Made by a program: the position numbers and the translations under genes. Positions 1 to 7,719 of a DNA stretch of 13,406 nt are shown in pieces; within the stretch, counting starts at the first letter, position 1; each line of letters starts with the position of its first letter. The notes under the pieces are model-generated. The model searched no databases and had not been told where the DNA came from. It was given only the letters and a program-made list of their open reading frames with translations. Source of the stretch: Bacteroidota bacterium (GTDB lineage Bacteria; Bacteroidota; Ignavibacteria; Ignavibacteriales; Ignavibacteriaceae); assembly GCA_022567875.1 (NCBI GenBank), contig JADFGB010000008.1, positions 1 through 13,406 of the forward strand, in the 5' to 3' direction.

Positions 1-333
1 CTAAAAGAAAAACAAATGATGCTTATGGCTGCAGACCAAAGAGGTGATGAGGACAGCATAAGAGTAAACTTGTTTGGAAGAAGTACATCTGTTTTTCCGG
101 GACCTGCTGCACTTGCCTTAAAAACAAATGCAGTTTTAATTAGTGCAATTCCTGTAAGACAGAAAAATAAAAAATATAAAATTATTTTCGAAGAGCTAAA
201 TATTGATAATTTACCCGAAGAATTGGAAGATAAAAAGATAGAAATATGCCAAAGATATACATCGTATCTTCAAAAAATAATTGAAAAGAACCCTGAACAA
301 TGGCTTTGGATGCATAAAAGGTGGAAACACTAA
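1..333 (+). CDS. Lipid A biosynthesis acyltransferase (LpxL/HtrB family), 3' end only
   Basis: This is the C-terminal part of an inner-membrane acyltransferase that adds a secondary acyl chain to the lipid A precursor. The reading frame is open from base 1, so the gene starts outside the window and about 110 residues are seen. The family is recognised by a segment with phenylalanine-proline-glycine-proline-alanine followed by an alanine/leucine-rich helix (NLFGRST, then FPGPAALAL), and by the typical ending EQWLWMHKRWK, which matches the QWxWxHxRW motif near the C-terminus of these enzymes. The catalytic HxxxxD box lies upstream and is not visible. LpxL and LpxM cannot be told apart from this fragment, so no symbol is given. 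The stop is followed after 6 bases by a heptosyltransferase gene, which fits a lipopolysaccharide-related operon. Confidence 0.85.
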   Translation, partial: LKEKQMMLMAADQRGDEDSIRVNLFGRSTSVFPGPAALALKTNAVLISAIPVRQKNKKYKIIFEELNIDNLPEELEDKKIEICQRYTSYLQKIIEKNPEQWLWMHKRWKH

Positions 334-339
334 TTTATT

Positions 340-1368
340 ATGCGAAGATTTTTAATAATACAAACTGCTTTTATTGGAGATGCTATTTTAACTTTACCGA
401 TGATCCAAAAGTTAAAGGAACAAAATAAAGATGCTGAGATTGATGTTCTTGCAATACCTTCAACTAAAGAAATTTTTAATTCTTCTCCGTTTGTTAATAA
501 AGTAATTGAAATTGATAAAAAGAAAAAACATAAAAGTTTAATTTCTCTTTTTAAATTTGCTAAAAAATTAAAATCTAATAATTACGCAAAGATATATTGT
601 CCACACAGATCTCTTCGTTCTGCAATATTAACCAAGTTATTAGCTGTGGATGAAAGTTTTTCGTTTTCTAATTCAAAGCTTAAATTCTTTTATACAAATA
701 TTATTACTTACAATAAAAAACAACACGAAGTTCAAAGGAATTTAGATCTAATCTCATATAATTATACCGATGAATCTTGGAGAATAATTCCTTCAATTGA
801 AGTTAGTATTAGTTCAAAAAACAAAGTAGACGATTTTTTTGTAAATTTAAAAGCTAAAATTAAATTTGCTGCAGTAGCTCCGGGAAGTATATGGGAAACT
901 AAAAAATATCCCAAAAATTATTATACTGAAATTGTTAAATTATTAACAGCAGATTCTTTTACTGTTTTCTTGATTGGCGGTAAAGATGATGAAGAAATAT
1001 GTAATTCAATATTAGAGAAATCAGGCGAACAAGTAATATCTGTTGCAGGTAAATTTTCTCTGACTGAATCAATAGAGTTCTTAAAAAGGATGGAAGTATT
1101 AATAGCAAATGATAGTGCGCCTACTCATTTAGGTGTTTGTGCTAATATTCCAGTTCTTACTATTTATTGTTCAACTGTACCTAACTTCGGTTTTTATCCG
1201 TACAATAAAAAAAGTAGTTTCATGTCATATAATGATTTAGAATGTAAACCTTGCGGTATTCACGGGCTGCAAAAATGTCCGATTAAGACATTTGAATGTG
1301 GAAACTTTATAAAACCAGGACAAGTTATTATGAAAATTAAGGATATGTTAAATGATAGAAATATCTAA
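340..1368 (+). CDS. waaF: ADP-heptose:LPS heptosyltransferase, glycosyltransferase family 9
   Basis: The 342-residue product is a GT-B fold glycosyltransferase expected to add heptose to the LPS inner core at the cytoplasmic face of the inner membrane. Residues 1-20 give the family 9 opening (FLIIQTAFIGDAILTLP), in which the Gly-Asp pair is highly conserved. The C-terminal half has the sugar-nucleotide binding stretches APGSIWETKKYP (about residue 180), LIGGKDDEEIC, and NDSAPTHLG (about residue 257). Near the C-terminus a cysteine cluster (CKPCGIHGLQKCP, then another Cys) resembles the one in heptosyltransferase II proteins, hence the WaaF name. Other family 9 acceptors remain possible. The length is normal for the family. 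The gene lies directly after the lipid A acyltransferase, and its last 17 bases overlap the next gene. Confidence 0.85.
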   Translation: MRRFLIIQTAFIGDAILTLPMIQKLKEQNKDAEIDVLAIPSTKEIFNSSPFVNKVIEIDKKKKHKSLISLFKFAKKLKSNNYAKIYCPHRSLRSAILTKLLAVDESFSFSNSKLKFFYTNIITYNKKQHEVQRNLDLISYNYTDESWRIIPSIEVSISSKNKVDDFFVNLKAKIKFAAVAPGSIWETKKYPKNYYTEIVKLLTADSFTVFLIGGKDDEEICNSILEKSGEQVISVAGKFSLTESIEFLKRMEVLIANDSAPTHLGVCANIPVLTIYCSTVPNFGFYPYNKKSSFMSYNDLECKPCGIHGLQKCPIKTFECGNFIKPGQVIMKIKDMLNDRNI

Positions 1369-1990
1369 TGCTTTTAAAATTAATGTTGACGAAGATTTAA
1401 AAGAATCAGTAGTTTTAGCAAAAAAACTATATTTAGAAGGATCTATATTTATTTATCCTACAGATACTATTTATGGAATTGGTGCAAATCCATTTAATGA
1501 AAAAGCTATAAAAAAAATAGAAGATATAAAGGGACGAAAAGAAGATAAAAAAAATATTCTTCTAATTAATAATATAGAGAATTTGTTAAAATATGTTGAT
1601 ATTCCATCCGAAAAATATTTGGATTTTCTACTTGCAATTTGGCCAAACCCTGTATCGGTTATTCTAAACTTGAATAAAAAGTTCAAAAAAATATTAAATA
1701 CTTCCAATGCAGCATTTAGAATTCCTAATCACAGGTTTTGTTTAAAACTTTTGGATGAACTTAAAATGCCATTAATTTCAACAAGTGTAAATAAATCTAA
1801 TAATCCTTCAATTAATGAACCAAGTTTAATATTTGAAGAATTCTCTAACATTATTGATAATATATTTTATTGTACAAAAAAAAATTTTCAAGTAGCTTCA
1901 ACTTTAATTGATTTAACAGGAATAAAACCTAAAATTTTACGTCAGGGTAAAATTAATGTTGATGGAATGATTGATAAATATTTATTATAA
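1352..1990 (+). CDS. tsaC: L-threonylcarbamoyladenylate synthase (TsaC/Sua5/YrdC family)
   Basis: The enzyme makes threonylcarbamoyl-AMP from threonine, bicarbonate and ATP, the first step of t6A formation at position 37 of ANN-decoding tRNAs. The 212-residue protein has the YrdC-fold signatures in order: IYPTDTIYGIG (34-44), KGR (60-62) as the nucleotide/phosphate-binding K-x-R motif, FRIP (122-125), STSVN (143-147) as the S-x-N motif, and a final ILRQGKI strand (195-201). It is the short TsaC form without the extra Sua5 domain. The usual WPGPLT segment reads WPNPVS. The ATG lies inside the 3' end of the heptosyltransferase gene (17-base overlap), which suggests translational coupling. It has no functional link to the envelope genes beside it. 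Confidence 0.9.
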   Translation: MIEISNAFKINVDEDLKESVVLAKKLYLEGSIFIYPTDTIYGIGANPFNEKAIKKIEDIKGRKEDKKNILLINNIENLLKYVDIPSEKYLDFLLAIWPNPVSVILNLNKKFKKILNTSNAAFRIPNHRFCLKLLDELKMPLISTSVNKSNNPSINEPSLIFEEFSNIIDNIFYCTKKNFQVASTLIDLTGIKPKILRQGKINVDGMIDKYLL

Positions 1991-2000
1991 AAAAGCAAAA

Positions 2001-2855
2001 ATGAATTTTAAAAAATTAAAAAAAATAAAGTCATTTTCATTAATAATAATTCCTGATCAATCAGGTGTACAGGCTAAACAGTTCGAATTTAAATTGGGGA
2101 CTATAGTTTCCATAGTATCTTTTTACACTTTCTTTGTGTTAGTGATAGGTTTTTTAGTTTTTGATGTTGCACCTTTAGGAAGAATGATGGGACTAAATAG
2201 TCCTACTCTTAGTAAAGAAGATATTAAAAAAGTGGAAATGCTAAACCGACAAATGCTCTTTTTAAGTAGGGAATTATCAGAATTAAAATCAATAAACCAA
2301 AGGCTGAAAGATGCAATATTTTTAGGCGATTCAACCTTGGCGGACTCTTTATTAAATATTAAAAAAAATAACTCACAGGATTCACTTTCAATTTCTAAGA
2401 ACAAACAATTTAAAGGAAATTTATTTTTTATTATTAATAAATTATTGCAAGGGAAAGATAAAAAATTAAGAGATATTGTTTTTTTTGAAAAACCTGTTAA
2501 AGGCTTTGTGAGCAAAAATTTTGATCAAAACAAAGGACATTTTGGAATTGATTATGTATTAAAAAGTGGAACACCTATTCACGCATCATCAGGTGGCTAT
2601 GTAATATTTTCTGATTATACAATTAAAGACGGGTATATGCTTATAGTAAGTAATGCAAATAATTATATAACTATTTACAAGCATTGTTCAATGCTTTTAA
2701 AAAGAGTAAGAGAAACTGTTTCAACAGGGGAAATAATAGCATTAAGCGGAAATAGCGGCTTAATAACTACAGGTCCGCATTTACATTTTGAAATTTGGAT
2801 AGATGGGAAACCAATAAATCCTAAAAAGATATTTTTAAATTATTTACAGGAGTAA
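2001..2855 (+). CDS. Membrane-anchored M23 (LytM-like) metallopeptidase
   Basis: A predicted zinc peptidoglycan endopeptidase of 284 residues. A short basic N-terminus is followed by one transmembrane helix (about 31-56), a likely coiled coil (about 72-104), a linker rich in Ser, Asn and Lys, and a C-terminal M23 domain (about 165-275). The residues needed for zinc and catalysis are all present: HFGID (H180, D184), YKH (H228) and GPHLHFE (H260, H262), so it should be active rather than a degenerate LytM regulator. An in-frame TTG at 1971 would add 10 residues and overlap tsaC. I prefer the ATG at 2001, ten bases after the tsaC stop, because the product then begins with a typical basic cytoplasmic stretch. 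The next gene is a bactofilin, a common partner of M23 enzymes in cell-shape modules. Confidence 0.88.
   Translation: MNFKKLKKIKSFSLIIIPDQSGVQAKQFEFKLGTIVSIVSFYTFFVLVIGFLVFDVAPLGRMMGLNSPTLSKEDIKKVEMLNRQMLFLSRELSELKSINQRLKDAIFLGDSTLADSLLNIKKNNSQDSLSISKNKQFKGNLFFIINKLLQGKDKKLRDIVFFEKPVKGFVSKNFDQNKGHFGIDYVLKSGTPIHASSGGYVIFSDYTIKDGYMLIVSNANNYITIYKHCSMLLKRVRETVSTGEIIALSGNSGLITTGPHLHFEIWIDGKPINPKKIFLNYLQE
2848..2852 (+). promoter_or_regulatory. Shine-Dalgarno AGGAG supporting a TTG start for the bactofilin gene
   Basis: AGGAG lies 6 bases before a TTG at 2859. The next in-frame ATG (2931) lies well inside the conserved domain, so this site decides the start. The Shine-Dalgarno overlaps the end of the peptidase gene, so the two genes are likely translated in succession. 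Confidence 0.7.
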
Positions 2856-2858
2856 AAG

Positions 2859-3245
2859 TTGAAAAAAGATAATAGTTTTGAAAACAACGAACTTACTATT
2901 TTAAGTTCAGGAGTAGTTTTAGAGGGAAATATGAAATGCAGCGGTAATATTAGAGTGGATGGCACAATCAACGGAGATATTGTTGCCGAAGGTAATATTA
3001 CAATAGGAACTAACGGTAAAGTTATAGGTGAAATCAGTGCTAAAGACATTAACATCGGTGGTAAAGTTGACGGAATTGTAAGAGCGCAAAACAAAGTAAT
3101 CCTAGAATCAAAAACGATCTTAAAGGGTGAAATAATTACTAAAATATTGGTAATTGAAGCAGGGGCTCAATTTGACGGGATAAGCAAAATGACATCTGCA
3201 GAGAAAATTCCTATTAAAACTCCTCAAACGATAAATCTTAAATGA
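2859..3245 (+). CDS. Bactofilin (polymer-forming cytoskeletal protein)
   Basis: Bactofilins form nucleotide-independent filaments that position cell-wall enzymes and help set cell shape. The 128-residue product has the usual build. A short hydrophilic N-terminus comes first. Then, from about 14 to 115, there are repeating 6-residue turns with glycine and alternating hydrophobic residues (for example GNIRVDGTINGDI and GKVIGEISAKDINIGGKVDG) that form a right-handed beta-helix. The C-terminal tail is short and polar. The start is TTG with a well-placed AGGAG. It follows an M23 peptidase by 3 bases, an arrangement known from shape modules in other Gram-negative bacteria. Its stop overlaps the atpZ start as ATGA, so it may be translationally coupled to the ATP synthase genes. 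Confidence 0.9.
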   Translation: MKKDNSFENNELTILSSGVVLEGNMKCSGNIRVDGTINGDIVAEGNITIGTNGKVIGEISAKDINIGGKVDGIVRAQNKVILESKTILKGEIITKILVIEAGAQFDGISKMTSAEKIPIKTPQTINLK

Positions 3246-3475
3246 GTCAATCTGATAAACAACCCGAAGAGGAGAATAATCTAAGATCTTTGGGAAATTA
3301 TCTTGGTCTGGGGATACAGTTAGCAGTAACTGTTTCTGTAATGGTTTTGTTAGGTTATTGGTTGGATAATAAATTTCAAACAAGTCCCTATTTAATATTA
3401 ATATTTTCTTTTTTGGGTATTATTTCCGCACTCTATAATTTTTTAAAAACTGTTATTAAAACTCCCAAGAAATGA
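3242..3475 (+). CDS. atpZ: AtpZ/AtpI-type small membrane protein of the ATP synthase operon
   Basis: A 77-residue protein with a charged N-terminus (about 1-20) and two transmembrane helices (about 22-41 and 49-68) separated by a short loop, GYWLDNKFQTSPY. A Gly-x-x-Leu-Asp-x-x-hydrophobic loop between two helices is typical of the small F0F1-ATPase-associated proteins called AtpZ or AtpI, found at the head of many atp operons. These proteins are thought to assist c-ring assembly or Mg/Ca movement, but the exact role is unsettled. It overlaps the bactofilin gene at the front and the next gene at the back, both by ATGA. The family assignment rests on size, topology and position. Confidence 0.75.
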   Translation: MSQSDKQPEEENNLRSLGNYLGLGIQLAVTVSVMVLLGYWLDNKFQTSPYLILIFSFLGIISALYNFLKTVIKTPKK

Positions 3476-3867
3476 AATCCAATAAAATTATTATTTTTAC
3501 AATTCTTATTGTATTTATTTTTACAATAACTCTATATATCCTTTCATCAACAAATTACATATCTAATATTACAGCATACACAGGCTACATAGCAATTTTA
3601 TTTACAACTATAAATTATGCTTTAGGAATGTTGGCTATAAAAATAGGTATTAATCAGAGTTATAAGATTTTTTTGGTAAGTGTTTTCGGAGGCATGCTAT
3701 TTAGACTTGTTTTATTAATTATACTAGTATTTATAGCGCTTACATTCTTGGATATAAGTAGGAATATATTTATTTTTTCAGTTCTATTTTTTTACATTTT
3801 GTATTTAATATCGGAGATATTTTACCTGGTATTAAGGGATATAGAAACAAAAGAAATTAATGATTAA
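3472..3867 (+). CDS. atpI: Probable ATP synthase subunit I-like membrane protein
   Basis: A very hydrophobic 131-residue protein with four likely transmembrane helices (about 5-25, 34-55, 66-92 and 97-121) and a short charged C-terminus (RDIETKEIND). Its position between atpZ and atpB, its size and its four-helix layout fit the AtpI chaperone that aids assembly of the c-ring. The sequence itself has no strongly diagnostic motif, so the assignment is mainly by context. It is joined to its neighbours by overlaps of 4 bases upstream and 8 bases downstream, which suggests it is translated together with them. Confidence 0.6.
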   Translation: MKSNKIIIFTILIVFIFTITLYILSSTNYISNITAYTGYIAILFTTINYALGMLAIKIGINQSYKIFLVSVFGGMLFRLVLLIILVFIALTFLDISRNIFIFSVLFFYILYLISEIFYLVLRDIETKEIND

Positions 3868-4705
3868 TACTTTACAAGATACAGTAGCTGTAGCCGATAC
3901 AGTCCATAAATCAGAAGGAGGAAGTGGTTGGATCTTAGATCACGTGTTGGATTCTCATAAAATTGATTTTGAGCCTTTCGGTTCTATAAATCTCCCACAC
4001 TTATCACTTTTCGGTTTGGATATTTCCATAACCAAACACATATTCTTTTCTTGGATTGTGGCGCTGATATTAATTGTATTATTGGTTGTTGTTGCAAAAA
4101 GTTATAAAAAGTCACTTATTCCCAAAGGAATTACAAATTTATTTGAATTAATAATAATTTTTGTCAGAGATGAAATTGTAAAACCGACAATAGGAAAAGG
4201 ATATGAATATTTCTTGCCTTTTCATCTTACAATTTTCTTCTTTGTGCTTTTATCAAATTTATTTGGATTAATACCTTACTCAACAACTGTAACCAGTAAT
4301 ATTGCCGTTACAGCAGCACTGGCAGGAATTTCATTTGTAGCAATTCAATTTGGGGGAATAAGATCGAATGGATTTTTTGGATATTTTAAAGGGCTAATCC
4401 CTTCAGGTATGCCAGCATTGTTGTTAATAATTATAATTCCTCTTGAAATATTAGGATTATTTACTAAACCATTTGCGTTGTGTATTCGTCTATTTGCAAA
4501 TATGATAGCCGGACACGTTGTTATATTATCATTAATAGGATTAATATTTATTTTTAAAGCATTTGTTTATGTAGTTGCACCTGTTGCAGTTGGTTTTGCA
4601 CTGTTTATTTATTTATTAGAAATTTTAGTTGCTTTAATACAAGCATATATTTTTACTATGTTGACTGCACTTTTCATAGGAATGGCAGTTCATCAGGAAC
4701 ATTAA
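3860..4705 (+). CDS. atpB: F1Fo ATP synthase subunit a
   Basis: Subunit a is the stator protein of the Fo motor and carries the two proton half-channels next to the c-ring. The 281-residue product has a roughly 60-residue N-terminal region, which includes a Gly/Ser stretch and HxxxH-like histidines, and then about six transmembrane helices. The essential arginine is seen in the signature ALCIRLFANMIAGH (R210). Other conserved parts are LSNLFGLIPY (131-140) and the last helix LLEILVALIQAYIFTML, whose E254 and Q261 sit where polar channel residues are expected. The start overlaps the preceding gene by 8 bases. Length and motifs show an intact subunit. Confidence 0.97.
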   Translation: MINTLQDTVAVADTVHKSEGGSGWILDHVLDSHKIDFEPFGSINLPHLSLFGLDISITKHIFFSWIVALILIVLLVVVAKSYKKSLIPKGITNLFELIIIFVRDEIVKPTIGKGYEYFLPFHLTIFFFVLLSNLFGLIPYSTTVTSNIAVTAALAGISFVAIQFGGIRSNGFFGYFKGLIPSGMPALLLIIIIPLEILGLFTKPFALCIRLFANMIAGHVVILSLIGLIFIFKAFVYVVAPVAVGFALFIYLLEILVALIQAYIFTMLTALFIGMAVHQEH

Positions 4706-4732
4706 GAAATATTATTTTTAATCATAAACTTT

Positions 4733-4737
4733 AGGAG
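4733..4737 (+). promoter_or_regulatory. Strong Shine-Dalgarno for atpE
   Basis: AGGAG is placed 8 bases before the atpE ATG. The neighbours atpB and atpH lack so clear a site. This fits the need for many c subunits per complex. Confidence 0.65.
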
Positions 4738-4745
4738 AAAATATT

Positions 4746-4967
4746 ATGGAATTAGCATGGTTAGGTGCTGGAATAGGCGCCGGATTAGTTTTAATAGGAG
4801 CTGGCTTAGGGATCGGTAAACTTGCTGCTTCAGCAATGGAAGCAACAGGTAGACAACCTGAAGCCTCAGGTGTTATAAGAACAAGTATGATTATAGCAGC
4901 TGCTTTGATTGAAGGTCTAGGATTCTTTGGTCTGGTAATTTGCATTTTATTAGCAATTAAATCTTAA
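4746..4967 (+). CDS. atpE: F1Fo ATP synthase subunit c
   Basis: Subunit c forms the rotating proteolipid ring in the membrane. The 73-residue product is a two-helix hairpin. The first helix is glycine-rich (GAGIGAG, then GAGLGIG), the polar loop is RQPE (36-39), and the second helix carries the ion-binding glutamate E56 in AALIEGLGFF. The residues next to this glutamate are Gly-Leu rather than the Ser-Thr seen in sodium-binding rings, so proton coupling is the likelier reading. It has a strong Shine-Dalgarno and is flanked by 40- and 61-base spacers, the largest gaps within the atp cluster. These may allow higher expression of this subunit. Confidence 0.96.
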   Translation: MELAWLGAGIGAGLVLIGAGLGIGKLAASAMEATGRQPEASGVIRTSMIIAAALIEGLGFFGLVICILLAIKS

Positions 4968-5006
4968 ATTATTTATTTGATATCAAAGATAAATTTTTAA
5001 ATAATT
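4967..5006 (+). repeat. Inverted repeat between atpE and atpF
   Basis: AATTATTTA (4967-4975) is repeated as its reverse complement TAAATAATT (4998-5006). Between them is a perfect 12-base palindrome TTTGATATCAAA (4976-4987). In RNA this could form a stem or two alternative hairpins just after the atpE stop. All pairs but two are A-U, so it is weak. It has no U-run typical of a terminator. A role in mRNA processing or differential expression is only a guess. Confidence 0.35.
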
Positions 5007-5028
5007 ATTATTTAATAAAGGAAATTAT

Positions 5029-5571
5029 ATGCTTACCGGTTTAAATTTATCAATATTAATCTTTGCCTCTGAGGGTGGAGGAACTATAATTGATGTAAAT
5101 CCCGGAGTTATATTTTGGACTGTAGTAACTTTTGTTATTCTAATGTTTATACTTAAAAAAGTTGCTTGGAAACCGATATTAACTGCATTAGATCAACGTG
5201 AAACTTTAATAAGAGAATCTCTTGAAAAAGCTGAAAATGCAAAAGAAGAAGCAGAAAAAATTCTTCTTAAAAATCAAGAGATGCTTGCAAAAGCAGATGA
5301 GGAATCTAAAAAGCTGGTTAATAAAAGCAGAGAATATGCTAATGGTCTGAAAGAGCAAATGTTAAAAGAGAGCAAGGAACAAGCTCAGAAAATAGTTAAC
5401 GATGCAACTCTGGAGATTGAAAGACAAAGAGAAGCTGCATTTGAAGAGTTGAAAAGTCAGGTGGCAGAAATTGCCGTACATGCTGCCGAAAAAATTCTTA
5501 GAGAGAATCTAAACATGGAAACTCAAAAGAAAATTGCAGATAATTTTATAAACGAGATAACAAAAAACTAA
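5029..5571 (+). CDS. atpF: F1Fo ATP synthase subunit b
   Basis: Subunit b is the peripheral stalk that links Fo to the F1 head. The 180-residue product has a short N-terminus, one transmembrane helix (about 25-43), the conserved junction LKKVAWKPILTALDQRE (42-58), and then a long charged helix that should form a parallel coiled coil (about 55-160), rich in Glu, Lys and Ala. AAAGGAA about 8 bases upstream acts as the ribosome binding site. Only one b gene is present here, so the stalk is probably a homodimer; a second b' gene elsewhere cannot be excluded. Confidence 0.95.
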   Translation: MLTGLNLSILIFASEGGGTIIDVNPGVIFWTVVTFVILMFILKKVAWKPILTALDQRETLIRESLEKAENAKEEAEKILLKNQEMLAKADEESKKLVNKSREYANGLKEQMLKESKEQAQKIVNDATLEIERQREAAFEELKSQVAEIAVHAAEKILRENLNMETQKKIADNFINEITKN

Positions 5572-5577
5572 TTTGTA

Positions 5578-6132
5578 ATGAGTAAATATAAAGTATCGAT
5601 ACGTTATTCTTCTTCTTTTCTGGAAACCGTAATTAGCAAGAATTTACTTGAGGTAATTTCTAATGATGTAGATTTTATTCTTAAAGTATTCCGCTCAAGC
5701 TCTGAGTTAGTTTCAGTAATGGGAAGCCCTGTTATAAAAGGTCAACTTAAAATATCTATTATAGATGAAATATTTAAAGATAAAATAAACTATGAAACTT
5801 CTAATTTTTTAAAATTTGTAATTAAAAAAGGAAGAGAAAATTATCTTTTAAATATTCTTGAAAAATATTTAGACCTAAAGGATGAACATTTAGGTATTGT
5901 AAATGTAAACGTAAAAACTGCTTATGAATTTGATGATGAACAATCAAAAGCACTGGAGTTAAATTTGGAAAAAAAATTAAATAAACGGGTAAGATTAAAC
6001 TATTCCATTGATGATACCTTACTTGGTGGATTTATTGCAAAAATTGGTGATACTATGTATGATGCATCTATAAAGCATCAATTAGAATTACTGAAAAAGA
6101 AATTTATTGAAGGTAGGGTAACATTAAATTGA
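5578..6132 (+). CDS. atpH: F1Fo ATP synthase subunit delta
   Basis: Delta joins the peripheral stalk to the top of the alpha3beta3 head. The 184-residue product has the helical N-terminal domain (about 1-105, starting KYKVSIRYSSSFLE) and the C-terminal segment with LGIVNVNVKTAYEF (about 103-116) and the conserved DDTLLGGFIAKIGDTMYDASIKHQLE (split in the family as GG-hydrophobic, then D-x-S). It begins 6 bases after atpF with no clear Shine-Dalgarno, so it is probably coupled to atpF. Its TGA stop is the only barrier to an in-frame run into atpA 27 bases later. Confidence 0.93.
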   Translation: MSKYKVSIRYSSSFLETVISKNLLEVISNDVDFILKVFRSSSELVSVMGSPVIKGQLKISIIDEIFKDKINYETSNFLKFVIKKGRENYLLNILEKYLDLKDEHLGIVNVNVKTAYEFDDEQSKALELNLEKKLNKRVRLNYSIDDTLLGGFIAKIGDTMYDASIKHQLELLKKKFIEGRVTLN

Positions 6133-6159
6133 AAAAGAGAAATTAAGAAGGAAAATATT

Positions 6160-7701
6160 ATGGCTGAAGTTAGACCAGATGAAATAACGGCGATTTTAAG
6201 AAAACAACTCTCAGGATTTGAAAACGAAGCTGACATTTATGATGTTGGTACAGTATTACAAGTTGGTGACGGTATTGCAAGAGTTTACGGACTCTCGAAA
6301 GTAATGATGAGTGAATTAGTGGAATTTCCAAACGATGTTTTTGGAATGGTGTTAAACTTGGATGAAGACAGTGTGGGTTGCGTACTTTTTGGTGAATCAA
6401 GATTGATAAAAGAAGGAGACATTGTAAAAAGAACAAAGAGAGTTGCATCTATGCCTGTTGGTGAAGCAATGTTAGGGAGAGTAATTACTCCCTTAGGTGT
6501 TCCAATTGATGGGAAAGGCCCAATTACAACTGATAAATATTCACCTATTGAAAGAAAAGCTTTAGGAATAATTCAAAGAGCACCGGTAAAAGAACCTCTT
6601 CAAACAGGTATTGCTGCTATAGATTCAATGATTCCAATAGGACGTGGACAGAGAGAGTTAATAATTGGTGATAGACAAACCGGTAAAACAGCTATAGCAA
6701 TCGATGCAATAATAAATCAAAAATATACTCACACCGAAGAAGCAAAAGAATTGGGTATTGATCCTGTTTATTGTATTTACGTAGCTATTGGTCAAAAAGG
6801 ATCAACTGTTGCACAGGTAGTTGCTAAATTGGAAGAAAAAGGAGCGATGGATTATACAACAGTTATCTCAGCTACTGCAACCGAACCGGCTCCACTTCAA
6901 TTTATTGCTCCATATTCAGGTGCTACCTTAGGTGAATATTTTAGAGATAACGGTAAACATGCATTAGTAGTTTATGATGATCTTTCGAAACAAGCTGTTG
7001 CTTACAGAGAGCTTTCTCTTTTATTAAGAAGACCTCCCGGAAGAGAAGCATATCCGGGTGATGTATTCTATTTGCATTCACGGTTATTGGAAAGAGCTTC
7101 AAAATTAAGTAATGACTTGGGTGGAGGAAGTTTAACTGCGCTTCCTATTATTGAAACTCAGCAAGGTGATGTTTCAGCATACATCCCGACAAACGTTATT
7201 TCAATTACTGACGGACAGATTTATCTAGAATCCAGTTTGTTTAACGCAGGTGTAAGACCCGCTATCAACGTGGGTATATCAGTCTCCCGTGTGGGAGGTA
7301 ATGCGCAGATAAAGGCAATGAAAAAAGTTGCGGGAAGTTTGAAACTTGATCTTGCACAATATAAAGCACTTGAAGCATTTGCAAAATTCGGTTCCGATCT
7401 TGATGTGCATACACAAAGAACTCTTGCAAAAGGTGCTCGTTTAGTGGAACTGCTCAAACAAGGTCAGTATGTTCCAATACAGGTTGAGAAGCAGGTTGTT
7501 TCAATATACTTAGGGACTAACGGATATCTTGATGACATAGATGTTGCAGATGTAAAAAGATATGAAAAAGAAATTCTAGAATTTATCGAGATGAAATATA
7601 ATCAGATATTTGAATCTATTAAAAAAGAAAAACAGTTAAGTGATGGAACTGTGGAAATGATTAAAAAAGCTGCTGATGAATTTGCAGTGGTTTTTAAATA
7701 A
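6160..7701 (+). CDS. atpA: F1Fo ATP synthase subunit alpha
   Basis: Alpha is the non-catalytic nucleotide-binding subunit of the F1 hexamer. The 513-residue protein has the full set of motifs: Walker [10 protein letters not shown] (170-178), Walker B ALVVYDD (268-274), the ATP synthase alpha/beta signature [10 protein letters not shown] (367-376), and the arginine finger R377 next to VGG. The N-terminal beta-barrel (about 25-95) and the C-terminal helical domain are complete. AAGGAAA about 8 bases before the ATG is a good ribosome binding site. Length and motifs are ordinary for the family. Confidence 0.98.
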   Translation: MAEVRPDEITAILRKQLSGFENEADIYDVGTVLQVGDGIARVYGLSKVMMSELVEFPNDVFGMVLNLDEDSVGCVLFGESRLIKEGDIVKRTKRVASMPVGEAMLGRVITPLGVPIDGKGPITTDKYSPIERKALGIIQRAPVKEPLQTGIAAIDSMIPIGRGQRELIIGDRQTGKTAIAIDAIINQKYTHTEEAKELGIDPVYCIYVAIGQKGSTVAQVVAKLEEKGAMDYTTVISATATEPAPLQFIAPYSGATLGEYFRDNGKHALVVYDDLSKQAVAYRELSLLLRRPPGREAYPGDVFYLHSRLLERASKLSNDLGGGSLTALPIIETQQGDVSAYIPTNVISITDGQIYLESSLFNAGVRPAINVGISVSRVGGNAQIKAMKKVAGSLKLDLAQYKALEAFAKFGSDLDVHTQRTLAKGARLVELLKQGQYVPIQVEKQVVSIYLGTNGYLDDIDVADVKRYEKEILEFIEMKYNQIFESIKKEKQLSDGTVEMIKKAADEFAVVFK

Positions 7702-7719
7702 ATAATTTGTAATTATTAA

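Noticed and set aside
1971..2000. TTG at 1971 as the start of the M23 peptidase
   Set aside because: It would overlap tsaC by 20 bases and add a short segment with no family support. The ATG at 2001 gives a typical N-terminus.
7221..7457. Minus-strand open frame inside atpA, with similar ones in other genes
   Set aside because: These are antisense shadows of strongly conserved genes. They have no recognisable domains or ribosome binding sites.
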